In this document: piece after piece, positions 48,429-61,834 of the stretch
Layout of the letters: each line of letters opens with the position of its first letter
Position numbering within the stretch: position 1 is the first letter of the stretch
NCBI GenBank assembly: GCA_014529385.2
Contig: CM043960.1
Span: 28,983,396 to 29,047,395, forward strand
From: Adiantum capillus-veneris
Taxonomy: Eukaryota > Streptophyta > Polypodiopsida > Polypodiales > Pteridaceae
Direction: 5' to 3'
DNA length: 64,000 nt
The notes under the pieces: model-generated
The model's input: the letters and a program-made list of their open reading frames with translations, nothing else
What the model was told of the DNA's origin: nothing
Databases searched by the model: none
Position numbers and translations under genes: made by a program

Positions 48429-49210
48429 TCATGACAGGACCTGCACCCTCTTGCTCAACTGTATCCTAATGACGACCACTCCCGGAGGGTCCACTTTAGA
48501 CCGTCTCGGCTCAGCGACTAAACCATAATAGGACTCAGAATCCCTTCCATTTAGAGTCTCCATAACCACAAGCATGACCTGATCATCGTGCATTTCTTTG
48601 TCGAAGGGACTTGCGCTCGACACGTTTCCATAACACAGACCTAGTTGTCCCGTGATTGAAATTACCAGCATCTGCATACCCTTGTCACCCATCTCTTCGT
48701 CGAAAGGGCTCGCGCCCGCTACTTTTCCATAAAACAGACCTTTGTCACACCTTTCCTAGTTTTGCCTGCGTAATATCCTTGGCTCACCCTTCAATACCAC
48801 AGCTTGCCTTTTGTCAACATGATATGGACAGGTTCAGGTGGTTCTACCTGCGACCCCTGACCGCTGGCCTTCTTTGTCGATACCTATTCTGCTTCCCCTG
48901 CGCTCTCGCGAATAGTCTCCCACAAGGAGGCCGGTACCGCGGATAACCTCAAAACGGCACCCCACGAGACCCCTCCAACAACCTTTCCTGCCCTTGATGC
49001 CCACAAGCCAACAGTCACCTCCTGGCACTCCCCCCCACTTCCTTCATTCGCACAATACTCACTGTGTGAGTCTGGCTCGCTGGTCACCGATTTCCTTAGT
49101 TCTGGTTTTCTAAACACAGCAACATCATGCATAAATCGTTCAAAAGCCTCTCTCCACAAAAGATGAAAATACAGGATGGTAATGAGGACAAAGTACAGGT
49201 GAAAGCACAT
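48429..49210 (-). pseudogene. Unknown frame in duplicated segment (copy B)
   Basis: Counterpart of 24483-25265. Here stops and shifts divide it into 48429-48692 (LCYGNVSSASPFDKEM, DDQVMLVVMETLN) and 48884-49210. Broken in this copy. Confidence 0.35.
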
Positions 49211-49319
49211 GTATGTAGCCTTCTGATTGAGATCTCACAATACTCATAGCTTAGCACGCTAGTTGATTAAAGGGAAGATAGAACAGATTCTGAGGTTGTT
49301 GCATTTGATTGGAACTAGA

Positions 49320-51000
<1,681 letters not shown>

Positions 51001-51026
51001 TCTCGTAATCGAGATGATCGACCCTC

Positions 51027-51265
51027 AAATGCAACTAATCGGAGAGGCGAATGCGTGGATTCCCCCTTGGTAAACACATGTTGGAAGAACAGGGGATGAG
51101 CAAGATAAACCCGAATCAATGGGCCAACAATTTATCACACGAATTGGTAAGTGTCAGCTAGCGGGGACAGCCAGGCAGCAGGTCATGCTGAACTGGAACG
51201 AGACTAGACAGAGGGCCTCTCTCTCCACGAAAGATACAAATACCAAGAAGGTTGTCATGCCTATA

Positions 51266-51299
<34 letters not shown>

Positions 51300-51305
51300 A
51301 TGCGT

Positions 51306-51376
<71 letters not shown>

Positions 51377-51950
51377 GTACTTGCTTTCTCTCTACGAGCA
51401 GAACCTGCCGTTGGCAAGAAGAGCACTTTTAATAAAACATAAAAAATTGAACGATGTTGAGGTTGTCCAATTGATTGAAACTAGATGATGAAGAGCAGGC
51501 CTGCAACAAACAGTTCAAAAGCCTCTCTCTCCACAAAAGATGCAAACAGTGGAACCCAAGAGAGAAGAAAGTGAAAATACACACAGTATATGATGGTAAT
51601 GAAGTACATATGCAAGCAGCCTTTCGAGAGCTCACAATACTAATTGCAGCAGCCACAATTGATTAAAGGAAAGCTTAATCTGTGTCGAGCAAGAAGGTTT
51701 CCATGCCACGTACGTCAGTGTGTGTGTGCGAGAGAGAGAGAGATAGTTGTACCTGCTTTTTCTCTATGAGCAGAACAATTTGCGAGAAGAGCACTTTGAA
51801 TAAAGCAGCAGAAATAGAACGTCAGGTGCAGTGAGAAAGTGGAAAGAGAAAGTCACGATCTAAAGTCGCGATTTCATTGTGTCTTTTCGCTAACGTGGCA
51901 TAGCTCTCCTTTCAGCTTTCAAAAAATAGTCTTTGGACTAACTGCCCTAA
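51027..51950. other. Microsatellites and a diverged repeat; no gene
   Basis: A (GT)n(GC)n(GA)n compound microsatellite spans about 51270-51375. 51510-51680 is a diverged copy of 25187-25330 and 49135-49275 (gttcaaaagcctctct, tgatggtaatgaa, ctcacaatact, gattaaagg). A short GA run lies near 51729. The frames are simple-repeat artefacts. Confidence 0.75.
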
Positions 51951-51956
51951 CAAGCA

Positions 51957-52220
51957 GTGCAATTGAAAAAGAGATTACGCACACAATTAGTGCGTGTAGT
52001 GGATGCCCTCACATTGGACGAGATAACAACCACCTTGCAAGATGAGCGGCGCTTGCAAGCCTTGCTCTTTGAAGTCATCCCCTCAATAGCCTTGAAGTTT
52101 GAGGGTGCAGATATTAGTGACGTGCAGCACCTTCTCTTTAGTATTGTTGGAGACATGCCAAAATGTGCTATCGACGTGCGAGCTGACTTACCAGAGGACA
52201 TACAAATGGAGAAATTATAA
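51957..52220 (+). pseudogene. Helical fragment upstream of the kinase
   Basis: 87 codons with regular helical pattern (LTLDEITTTLQDERRLQALL, FSIVGDMPKCAIDVRADL). No family recognised. Directly upstream of the broken kinase and possibly its N-terminal region; frames shift between them. Confidence 0.4.
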
Positions 52221-52389
52221 CATTGGTATAACTGCTGGAAGGTTGAAAAGGAAAAATCCACTCGCGCAAGGAATATTGACACATAGTACACCTTCAGTAA
52301 GAAATTGCAGACGAAGACCCTTCGAGATACTAAAGGATCCATGCCTAGTTTGCACATTCAGAAAACTATATTCAACTCATTTTGCTTTG

Positions 52390-53331
52390 TCACCTTGGGC
52401 ATTCCATTTGAGGCTACAAATCGAGGAAGGAAACTAGGATCTAGGTCATATGGAGACACTTATGAATGCAACATTGAAGGGATTTCTTTCCCGTCCAAAA
52501 ATGTGTACTGCTGTAAGGAATTCAAAGGTCAAGCAAAACAATAATTCAAATCATTCGCAATCGAGAGCAGTGTTGAACTCAATCACCGAGGTATTGTGCG
52601 TGCTCTTGCACATACAATTCAATCACCATGGATACTTATATGTCCTTATTTCAATGGATCTTCCCTTGGCGATTTGATGCAGTGTGTGCCTACACCTTCT
52701 GGAAGCATCAGAGAAATTGTACTTGCCATGGGCGATCAAAAACACAAAAAACCAACTGAATTGGAGTTGTAGCAATGCAGGCAATCACGCTTCGTCTTTG
52801 ATTCATGCACTAATAAAAGCTTTGGCATTTGCACATGACAATGGAGTTATTCACAATGACCTTCACCCTTGGAACATTATGCTAGACTTCACTAGAGAGG
52901 GAATACTGAGAGTAGGCATTATAGATTGGGGTGGTCTTGCCCTTCGACCACTGTATGAGAGAAGACCAACCAATATTTGCAAGCCAAAAGAGCATGCCAA
53001 AAGGCCTTGGCGAGCAGCTGAACTATTGAATACCAGATCTACATGCCCTTGGAGCAAATCAACCGATGTATATGCACTTGCATGGGTCATCAATCAACTC
53101 GGTATTTTTTGCAAGGAATTTTGTGTCTATTACAAACTTAACTTGATGCAAACAAGCACTGCTACCGAGGTTGAAGCCATACAGAATATAATCAACAATG
53201 CCTACCTTCTGGAGAATCCGTCTGAAAGAAAGACGCTCGCTGATTTAGATAAATATCTGGAACATCTGCATATGCACCCCGAACAATGCTTGCGTCCCAT
53301 CTCTGAAATGTATATTTCTCTCTTCCACTGA
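52390..53331 (+). pseudogene. Broken protein kinase
   Basis: Kinase subdomains in order: Gly-rich loop LGSRSYGDTYEC with Lys in VYCCKEFK (52434-52520), helix C and beyond ESSVELNHRGIVRALAHTI, hinge ILICPYFNGSSLGDLM, catalytic loop HNDLHPWNIML, DWG in place of DFG (IIDWGGLA), APE-like PWRAAELL, and DVYALAWVINQL. Lesions: in-frame TAA at 52542-52544, and a stop plus frameshift near 52770-52790. From 52684 the C-lobe is open for 215 codons. HNDLHPWN fits small eukaryotic kinases outside the plant receptor-kinase family. It lies 0.3 kb upstream of Helitron 2 in the same direction and may be a captured gene; this is inference. Confidence 0.8.
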
Positions 53332-53622
53332 GCCTAGAAAATTTATCGCAACTACCAAGCTCTTTTTATTTATTATAGAGATTCTCTTCTTTTCTTCCAA
53401 CTTGTCTCCAACATTAGCATGCCCTTCTTTACTATTAGTTAAAAGTTCCATTCTGGTTTGCAATAGTTCTTTGAACATTGATTTGTTGCCTACTTCCATT
53501 ATATTCATCCCTTCTACTCTTTTTTTTGTCAACCAATTTCATTATATTAGTCCCTCTTGATTTGAATCGGACTAATTTATATATGTTGTATTCACATTTG
53601 CATTTAAGTGTAGGCCTTCTCA
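53332..53622. other. Spacer between kinase and Helitron 2
   Basis: AT-rich, no frame. Contains tattatattagtccctc-like words occurring twice (ttccattatattcatccctt near 53495 and ttcattatattagtccctct near 53538). Confidence 0.5.
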
Positions 53623-55490
53623 ATGGCAATCGCTAATACGCTATGTGCTACCCGCAAAAGACGTCAAGAATATGTCACTTTTCAAACTATGAATAGACGA
53701 AAAGTCCTACTCTATCCTGTTGCTTCTTCATGGTTTAGTGTGCAACATATTTATGAGGCTTGGCAAGAGGAATGCAACATCACAGCTCACAACATTTCCA
53801 TTTGCAGAAGGTGTGGCATTTGCAATCTATAAAAAAAAAAAACCAAAACGATGGTCTTAATACTACACACACGAAGCTAGCAAACACAACCTTACTGCAA
53901 ACAACTGCAATGCATAATCTCAAAGTGAATCGGACTTGCTGTTCTGCTTGCCTGAAAAATTCAAGAGCAAGTAGCATTGTCATCTTGCAACCCGGCCATC
54001 CTAAATACAAATCAACTAATTGTGCAACTCTTTAGCGTCATCGATGTCACAATCAACGTCACAAAAACAGCAACTGCGATTGCAAAAGGCCTGCTTGATA
54101 GAAGGTTGCTACTCGACAATCCACTAATCTGCGGTCGACAAAGAAAAACATGTCTCAGCCAACTTCGTTACTTGCAAAAACGCCATTAGCAGCAGTGCTA
54201 GCATACAACATAATGAATAATCCAATTCTCAAGAGGTACCGGTGCATCGCTGAGCAGCCAAACAAAAGGACATCTATTTGTATTCTATCTGCATCATCTA
54301 TACAGAATATCGTAAGGGACCACTCAGAGAACAATCCATTTGAACTTATGCAACAAGCAGAAGCACAATGTGAAATTAGCATATTGCAAAATTTGTTTAG
54401 CACAACCAAGAGAACTGTATTTACTGCTAAAGACAAACACACAAATACGCGATACCGCTTATCTAAGCGAACAATCAGCTTTCAATACAATGGACTTTTG
54501 GCTCATGAATCTCAAGTGCAGGATATTACATTAGAATTAGGGATATTCTCTTTCCTCTTTCCCACAGGAAAAGGAAACTACCAAGGAGAATTCGACTTTA
54601 GTGAATACATTAGAATGAGAATCGGAACTTTCTTCTCTGTATACACATTGTACAAGCCATATTTGCTCATGATTGCAAACTCCACAAATAGTACATTTTT
54701 GCAAAGGGATATTGATAACTACAAAGGAGCACACACCGTGGCATCTACACATGATGCAATAAAGCATATTATTCGATACAATCTCCCAGCGACAATGCCA
54801 GGTACTCCACCATGGCATCGACGAAACTTGAGAGACCTCATAACAATGGTGGACACATGGGGACTACCACATCTGTTGTTGACATTCACTGCTTATGAGG
54901 TTTCACAAACAAGATGGCAAGAAGTCATCACAATTGAAAAACTTGCTCAAGGCTACAACCAAGACTTCAAGTGGAACGATTGCCCTGTAGAGTGTGCAAC
55001 ACTGTTTCACCTTTGCTTGCACGCTTTCCTGAATAAATACATCATCAATGGAAGCAGCATACTTGGCCATGTAGAGCATCACATGGTGCGCTACGAAGTG
55101 CAAAATCGAGGCTCATTGCATGCACATGTCATACTGTGGATCTCTAACGAAGATTTGTGCCGAGTTACAAACGAGATTGCTGCATACATACCAGCAGAAT
55201 CACAAGACATCTTTACCACCGAGATGCAGACCCTCGTTACCACAAAACAGATACACAGATGCAGAGACTCTTGGAGAGTTATGGGATCAGCTAGAGTGTG
55301 CAAATACGGCTTCCCGTTTGAACCACAATACAGCACGACTTCAACTATGGATGCCTGTACCACTAGATGGCTTTACTACCGTCCTGGGTATGACCATCGA
55401 AATGTTGTCCCGTACCATCCCACAATCTTGCTCCTATGGAAGGCACACATGAATATTCAAAGAGTCACAAGTTCATCTATATCGCATTAC
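53623..55490 (+). mobile_element. Helitron 2, Rep portion, cut by an LTR element
   Basis: Plus-strand Helitron Rep. 53623-54150 holds the N-terminal region in shifting frames (ISICRRCGICN, RTCCSACLKN, LLDRRLLLDNPL). 54150-55496 is open for about 445 codons with FPTGKG, TLYKPYLLMI, PGTPPWHRRNLRDLITM, LTFTAYEV, LFHLCLHAFLNKYI, the HUH motif NRGSLHAHVILWI (near 55120), KYGFPFEPQ and LLLWKAHMNIQR. It is cut at 55491, just before where Helitron 1 has its Tyr motif. It is much less AT-rich than Helitron 1 and clearly a different lineage. No terminal sequences found. Confidence 0.9.
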
Positions 55491-55805
55491 TGTTAACCCT
55501 CACGGCTCATGGACACCATATCACCTACGACGGACGTTGTATTATTTACTTGGTAGAGTCAGGTACCGGGCTTGTCGGTCCAATAGGAAAAGGGTAAGAG
55601 TGATCGCCGATGAGAGGCGCACTCTAACTGGAACATTAAAGGGATTAGTTGGCTAAGCATGAGCGTCCAAGTGTGAATGGGGTGAGCTCATATAAAAGTC
55701 AACTAAACCTAAAATTCACTCATTCTCTCATTTGTGAAATTGAAGAGTACTCTTGCTCCATCTCCATCTTCTTCTTCTTCATCTCCTTGTGTGTGTGTGT
55801 ATGCG

Positions 55806-55841
<36 letters not shown>

Positions 55842-56090
55842 TGAGAGTGTGTGCGATCGAGCATTGCGGTGGTACGATGGCGGCGAGGCGGTTGATCACG
55901 GAGTAGCGGCGTCTCCCTCTTCTTCGCGGCGAGGAATCCTCCACGACAGGAAGCATAGAGCGGTGAGTGACACACCAACGCCATCTTTGATCTTGCTAGT
56001 TTAGGCTTGTTGTGTGCTTGGAGCCATTTGTGGCTCGCACACGGTGTATCGGCAAGTTCCTTGCATTGACACGTGCGACATACGCGCACA
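55491..56090 (+). repeat. 5' LTR of the Athila/Tat-like element
   Basis: 600 bases from TGTTAACC to GCGCACA, followed by TTTT and the primer site. It includes a TATA box TATAAAA at 55691 and a GT/GA simple-repeat patch at 55789-55850. The older LTR at 2895-3395 aligns along most of it. Confidence 0.85.
55691..55697 (+). promoter_or_regulatory. TATA box in the LTR
   Basis: AGCTCATATAAAAGTC is a good TATA context; the older LTR keeps ACATAAAAGAC at the same place. Confidence 0.65.
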
Positions 56091-56094
56091 TTTT

Positions 56095-56112
56095 TGGCGC
56101 CGTTGCCGGGGA
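56095..56112 (+). other. tRNA-Asp primer binding site
   Basis: TGGCGCCGTTGCCGGGGA, the primer site characteristic of plant Athila/Tat elements, four bases after the LTR. Confidence 0.9.
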
Positions 56113-56829
56113 CTGCCATACACTAACCTTGAATGGCTCTCTGTGCTTCTTTTGTGGTGCAATTTCAATTGTAGAAAAGGTAAGGAAGGAGGGTGTGTGT
56201 GTTGAGAAGTTGGATTTTGTGTTATACTGTGTATTTTTTTGTTAATGGAGTTTTCAAAGGTACTGTGTTTATTCTCTGTGTATTAAGGTTGTTAGTTTTC
56301 TGTGTAATGTAATGTACAGTAAGTAGGAAGTAGATCTGTGAGAGCTAATAGAGTGTGTTAGTGTGTAGCAGTAGGTGTATTAGTTAGAAGTAGGTAGAAA
56401 GAGTGTGTGTGCTCTCGCGCGGGCCGCGGCAACCTTAACCTTTTTTTTTTAAAAAAAAAAATAAAAAAATTTAAAAATTTTTTAAAGGTAGGACCAGGAT
56501 CGGGAATATCTCCCAGACCCAAGCCCAAGCTCACGCTCAGGCCTAAGCCTCAGTCGCCTTTTAAAATTACAAATTATAGCTTCACACATAGCTAAAAATC
56601 GATTTTTGGAGGACCAACGGAACTTCAGATGCTCGAAAATTGTGTTGTAAAGCACACAGCGACCCTCTAAGTGATATGCTCGTTTCGAGCTATCACACAC
56701 TTTGATCAAAAAAATCAAGCATCAAAAAACATTAAAAACGTAAAAAACACGAGTGAAAACGGACGCTTAAAAAGGTAAGCGATTAACCTTCGAGGTTATT
56801 CGCCGACGCTTGTAGGGTACCAAAGGCAC
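56113..56829 (+). other. Retroelement leader
   Basis: About 717 bases without a coding frame, containing T-run/A-run sequence near 56441-56470 and aagcccaagctcacgctcag words. The last 200 bases align with 14090-14270 of the older copy (atatgctcgttt, ttgagc; cgacgcttgtagg). Confidence 0.6.
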
Positions 56830-59367
56830 ATGCATCTGCGCTCTGGTCGTGTACTAGAGACGGAGCAACTAGAGAGAATTTTGACTTACGCGAGTTCTCA
56901 ATATCCACCTACTTTAGGTTCCGGGCCCTCGGTGGGGACCCAAGGTAGTACAAACCAAGACCCGAACATAGCAGCTAGTGACTCTTCCTCTGACTACGAC
57001 ATCATGGAGGGTTTCCCAATGCCTAATCCCGATAGCTCAAGCCAAGACATGCATGCCATGGGCCCGCGGTCCGGGCCGAACGTGCTTAGCCGCCTGAAGG
57101 AAACCTTTAGTAGAGCCACTCGCTCCGAACATGGAGCTAATGATGTAAATGAGGGGGGTGGGGAAGTAAATTCTCCATTTGTGACCAATGTAGACTCTAT
57201 ACCGTTAGAGAATGTGCACGTGAATACTTCATTCACTGCACCTCCTGACTCTTTAGAGTTATTTCCCTCCGAGGTCATATTACCCGATGGTAGAAGCCTT
57301 GCCGAAGTGCAAGAGGTTGAGCGATATATCCTTGCAGTGAGGGAAAAGGAAGTCGATAGCTTACGTAAGGCGGAGCAACAAAGAGAGTTAAAAGCGAAAG
57401 CCCCTATGTCAATATCCTTGCTAAGAGAGCAATCGAGTGCTCCTGACTTAGCAATCACTAAGGGCCAACCCCTAGAAAGCAACATTGCATCTAGCTCAAA
57501 GGACACCCCTAGCACCTCAATGCTAGATGGAGTGTTCCTAAATGAGAACTGGGAGTACGAACTACAAACGAAAACTCTGACCGACCTATACACATGTCAC
57601 ACCTATCACGTGGGTTGGTTAGATGTCCTACAATCCACAATGGGTGCTACTAGTGTGGAGGATCAACAACAAAAAGTTTGTGAGGTCATCCATAGGGTCA
57701 TTGAGTTAGAGAGACAGAACAAGGGGATCAACATGCCTTCAACGGGTCTCATGAGATTCTTGGATACAGGAAAGGCTAAACAACCGACCTTATCGCAAAT
57801 GGAGACTCCCTCGTTAAGTCCGATGGATCCTCCATATGTTGTTTCGCCACGGGTCTCAGTGCAATCTGAGCCCACAAGTGATAGCTTCACCTTTCCAAGT
57901 CTAGCTCATCTTTCCCTTGATGACACCACGGCTACCATGCCTACCCCAATGATGGGCATGCCGAGAAACACGCCATGGACCTCATTTGTTAGTAAAGCAC
58001 CGCTACATGGTAGCTCAATGCCTGCAACCGTACCTACAAGTGTGTACCAATCGTATACACCCATGGGTCCTCATACTCATGTAGTCCCTACCCCTCCCAT
58101 TGTTTCAACTACCTATGCTCCACAACCACAACACCCAAGTTCTTATTTCCATGGGACTATACCGGTTAGCATTAGCATGTCACATCCGACGTCTGCTATG
58201 CCTAGGGCCACACATATGAACTTTGGACCACCACATGGCACAACATCGTATCCAACGTGGAACCCAAGGGCTTCCGATGCGCCAAGCCCGATGCCAATAC
58301 CTACTCCACATGTAGTCTTTGGAGCACCTCCACCCATGGCGCCTGCTCACTTAGGTGACTTGGCAACATTTGCTCAAGCTATCGGTCGATCTATTGCTGA
58401 GAATATGTGTAACGCGCCTGATAGAGAGCCTAGAAGCAAGGCCGTACAAATAGCCAAGCTCACACAAAAATTTAGTGGAGACGGGGATGTGAGAAAGCAT
58501 ATCGAATTGTTTGAACAAATATGTGATTCTCTAGGAGAACACAATGACCTACATAAGAGCAATGCTTTAAGCCTAACCTTAAGTGGAAAGGCTGGGGATT
58601 GGTATAGAACCCTAAGGGTGGAAGAAAAAACGATTTACCCTACTCTTAAGAGACTGTTCTTAAAAGAATACATACGAGAGGGAGTACTTTAGGGTGTAGC
58701 CTCTCAGCTTCAGAAAGCCCAACGAGAGGAAGGAGAGTCAGTGAGAGACTTTCTTAATCGCTTGAAGCATTTGAATTCTCAATGTAATCCAAATGAGCGC
58801 TTCAACAATAACCAATTGCTTGATAGATTCATTAGGGGATTACGACATGAGGATATCTACAATGGCTTAGTCATTAGAGGTATCACCACTTGGGAAGCAG
58901 TCACCACCAATGCGATCCAATTGGAGGATAATTTAATTATTCAAGGAGAAAGAGTGTCTGCTGAGTCTAAATCTATTAGCTCACAAGCATCGGGGCATCA
59001 ACCAATGACCCTAAAGCCTATTGCTAAGGAGCCAAAGATATCTGAGATGACTTTAGCAGATCTCACCAAGGCTATTCAAGAGAGTCTTATAGACAATCGT
59101 GCTCCGCGAAACAATCATATGTATCCAAGAAGGGAGCAACAATGGTGCTCAGTATGCTATGGACCGCATAGTACCAGTGAATGCCCTACTTTTAGAGTAA
59201 AATTCAATGGGAATTGCAATGCATGTGGAAGGTATGGTCATCAAGCTAAGGATTGCATAGTATTTAAGCGCGCGATGGCCAATAGACCAACCTTAGCATG
59301 GACAGACACACCTCGAGTGCCTGCATTGATGCCGCCCCACCTCTTGAACAAACATCACAACACATAG
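56830..59367 (+). pseudogene. Gag of the Athila/Tat-like element
   Basis: From MHLRSGRVLETEQLER the frame is open for 620 codons, stops at TAG (58690-58692) and continues unchanged for another 225 codons. The older copy has TGG at this codon, so the TAG is a G-to-A mutation. The N-terminal half is acidic and Ser-rich, the middle Pro/Met/Thr-rich. The capsid-like core has GDWYRTLRVEE, LFLKEYIREGV, SVRDFLNRLKHL and RFIRGLRHEDIYNGLV. Two zinc knuckles follow: CSVCYGPHSTSEC and CNACGRYGHQAKDC. A one-base shift in a CCCC run near 59335 diverts the end. Confidence 0.85.
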
Positions 59368-59462
59368 TCCCTACGGCCCAAAATGTTGTTCAAACAACAC
59401 CTTTACCACCTCCAGTGCTAGGACCGCAAGCACCACATCCGAGAATCACTTCTGTGAATTAA

Positions 59463-60215
59463 GTGGGTTGTGAGTCATCTATTTCTTGTTTGGAAGGCTG
59501 TGAGGAAGATATAGATCCTAATATTGCCTATGGGATGGATGCGCTTGAAGAAAGTCCACAATACTACATGGAGGACTATTGGGGACAAGTGAAACCTATA
59601 TATCAAGTAGCTGTTCTTGCAGCAAGAGGCCAAAATATCAATTACACTGCTAAGAGACCACCTCTTCAATGCTATGAGTGTGGAGGTCCACATCGTGTAG
59701 CCGAGTGTCCTATTAGGCTACAAAAGAATGCCACACTAATGCAAACCAATCAAGCGAGCACATCTACAATGCCGATACTCATGTGTAATCGATGTGGCAT
59801 AGATCATTTGATTGCCCAATGTCCAAATAATCCAAATGCACCGAAGATCGCGCCATTAAACTTGATTGAAGTTACCGAGGAGCCATCACAAAGTACACCT
59901 GTGGTACCAATAAACGTACTCATACGATCGATGCTCCAAAAACAAAATTATGTTCTTGAGGAAAGAGACATGGCATCAATTGTCCAATCTCAAAAAAAGA
60001 AGAAAACACGAAGAAAGAGATCGCAAAAAGCAGCGAAGTCAGACCCCAGTTCAAAGACCAACATAGGGACTGGTGACGACCCCGTATATATAAATGACGC
60101 TAAAGAGGATTCTGATTCAAGAGAAACCATGGAGACCAAAATGACCACTAAGATAGAAACCAGCAAGGAAGATCTTCACGAGCCACAATGGCCAGGATCC
60201 AAGAGAAGAAGATAG
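59463..60215 (+). pseudogene. Zinc-knuckle continuation of gag/pol
   Basis: Follows gag after the frameshift and an in-frame TAA at 59460-59462. Two more knuckles of the shorter type: CYECGGPHRVAEC and CNRCGIDHLIAQC (CxxC, three residues, H, four residues, C). A Lys/Arg-rich tail (KKKKTRRKRSQKAAK) follows. Total knuckles with gag: four. Confidence 0.75.
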
Positions 60216-60625
60216 GAAATTATCCAAACCCTACAGAGAAGATTGAGCGAGTCAAGAAATTATGGAGTTTGGTAGAAGATACCCAAAGGGATCTAGAACC
60301 AACACCTAGGAAGATCCAGATTACAGACATCGTGTTCCCTACGCAACAACAACCTCACCAAGACCATAGACCCTTAGCCATACCTAGTGTCATCCAAGAA
60401 GAAAGTGACTTAAAGTCATGGAAAAGTGGGCGTACTCACTTCTTGATGGAAAGAATGTTTACAGAGGGACTACTTGATCCTATCGAAGAAATGGAGATCC
60501 CATCTTCCCCACGTCAAGGGACTCAAGGCCAAAAGGTGCCGTTAAACATTGCCAAATTGATGGATTTCATGTCTTCAGAAGTTAGAACCACATCATGTCC
60601 AAACTATATAAAGACCCTGAGCTAG
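60188..60625 (+). pseudogene. Linker before protease
   Basis: 145 codons overlapping the previous frame by a shift. Charged, no domain recognised (KIERVKKLWSLVED, SWKSGRTHFLMERMF). Its end overlaps the protease frame by another shift near 60600. Confidence 0.5.
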
Positions 60626-61203
60626 TCTCAGCTCTTCGAGCCTTCCTCAATGGAGAACTAAAGTTTGGGCTACCACAATTTGCACAGATGGATGGAGCTG
60701 GGGAGATGCAAATAGAGGAGGAACACTTAGATCCACAACCCAACCTAGATGAGAACCTTGTTATAGAAATACATGTTAACAAGTTGGGACAATACTTTGA
60801 GAGTGATGAATCCAATGCGACCATACCAATCACTACTAAGGGATTAACTATGAAGGGAATCCTTGATGGTGGCGCTGGAGTTAGCATTGTGACTAAAAAT
60901 TGCTAGGAAACTATGGGAAGACCTCACCTTGCGACCACAACCATAGTAGTGAAGATGGCCAATGGGTCTATTGTTAAACCTATTGGGATGCTAGAAGATC
61001 TCAAGATCAAGGTCTTTGGACATAAAATAAGGATTACCTTCATTGTTATGGATTCCTCCAAACACACTATGGCATCGGAGATGATCTTAGGACGTCCTTT
61101 CATGAGGGAAGCAAAAATGGTGCATGATTGGTCTAAGAACCATTTCTACCTGCAGTTACAAGATTTTGTCATTCGAGTGGGACGGGTCGAGCACATCCTC
61201 TAG
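60595..61203 (+). pseudogene. Retropepsin-like protease of the Athila/Tat-like element
   Basis: GILDGGAGVSIVTKNC carries the catalytic Asp (DGGA variant, as in the minus-strand Ty3 element) and MILGRPFMREAK is the second conserved block. A single TAG at 60904-60906 lies between them, in phase. It would process the polyprotein. Confidence 0.8.
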
Positions 61204-61348
61204 GAAACAGATTTATAATTGATCATAGATCTGACACCACAGTTCACTCAGCCCCATTGCAATATTGTTACACGTGTAAAGTGGACACTGATGTTGGGAA
61301 GATTCTCCAAATATGGATGTACTACCTGGGATGACTTAGTCGGACAAT

Positions 61349-61834
61349 GTGGATTGGGTCCACCTAGCAGCAACCATAGACACTTGGGGAAATAGGGGGA
61401 CAACCTTGGTAACACCTGAGGGGGATGAAATACCACCACTTGTACCCTTAAATATGCTAGAAGCAATGCATATAGCTTCTAATGATCTACAAGATGAAAG
61501 TTTGACAGGCATTGGAACCAGTAGCGCCTCACAAGACTATAGCCCACACGATTTGGGATCAGAATCATCAATTGAAATTGACTCTGAGGACGAAGAATCT
61601 GACTTAAATCTTAGTGCAAATGTGGGGAAAAGCCATTTCGGGCCCTGTGGTAACCTAGATGACAATCTATCCAAGGGAGCAGAAGACACAAGTAGTGATT
61701 CATCTAGTGACTCTTCACTAGAGATCGGTCGTAATCAAGAATTAAACAAGAAGAGTAAGAGATATAAGAGGCGACGATATCGAGCAAATGTGCGTGCTAG
61801 AATAAGTGAAAAGATCTACCGCAGAATGGCTTAA
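61349..61834 (+). pseudogene. Acidic linker between protease and RT
   Basis: 161 codons, very acidic and Ser-rich (SEDEESDLNLS-type stretches), ending in a basic RYKRRRYRANVRAR patch. It overlaps the RT frame by 29 bases with a shift. The 145 bases before it (61204-61348) hold no clear frame. Confidence 0.5.
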
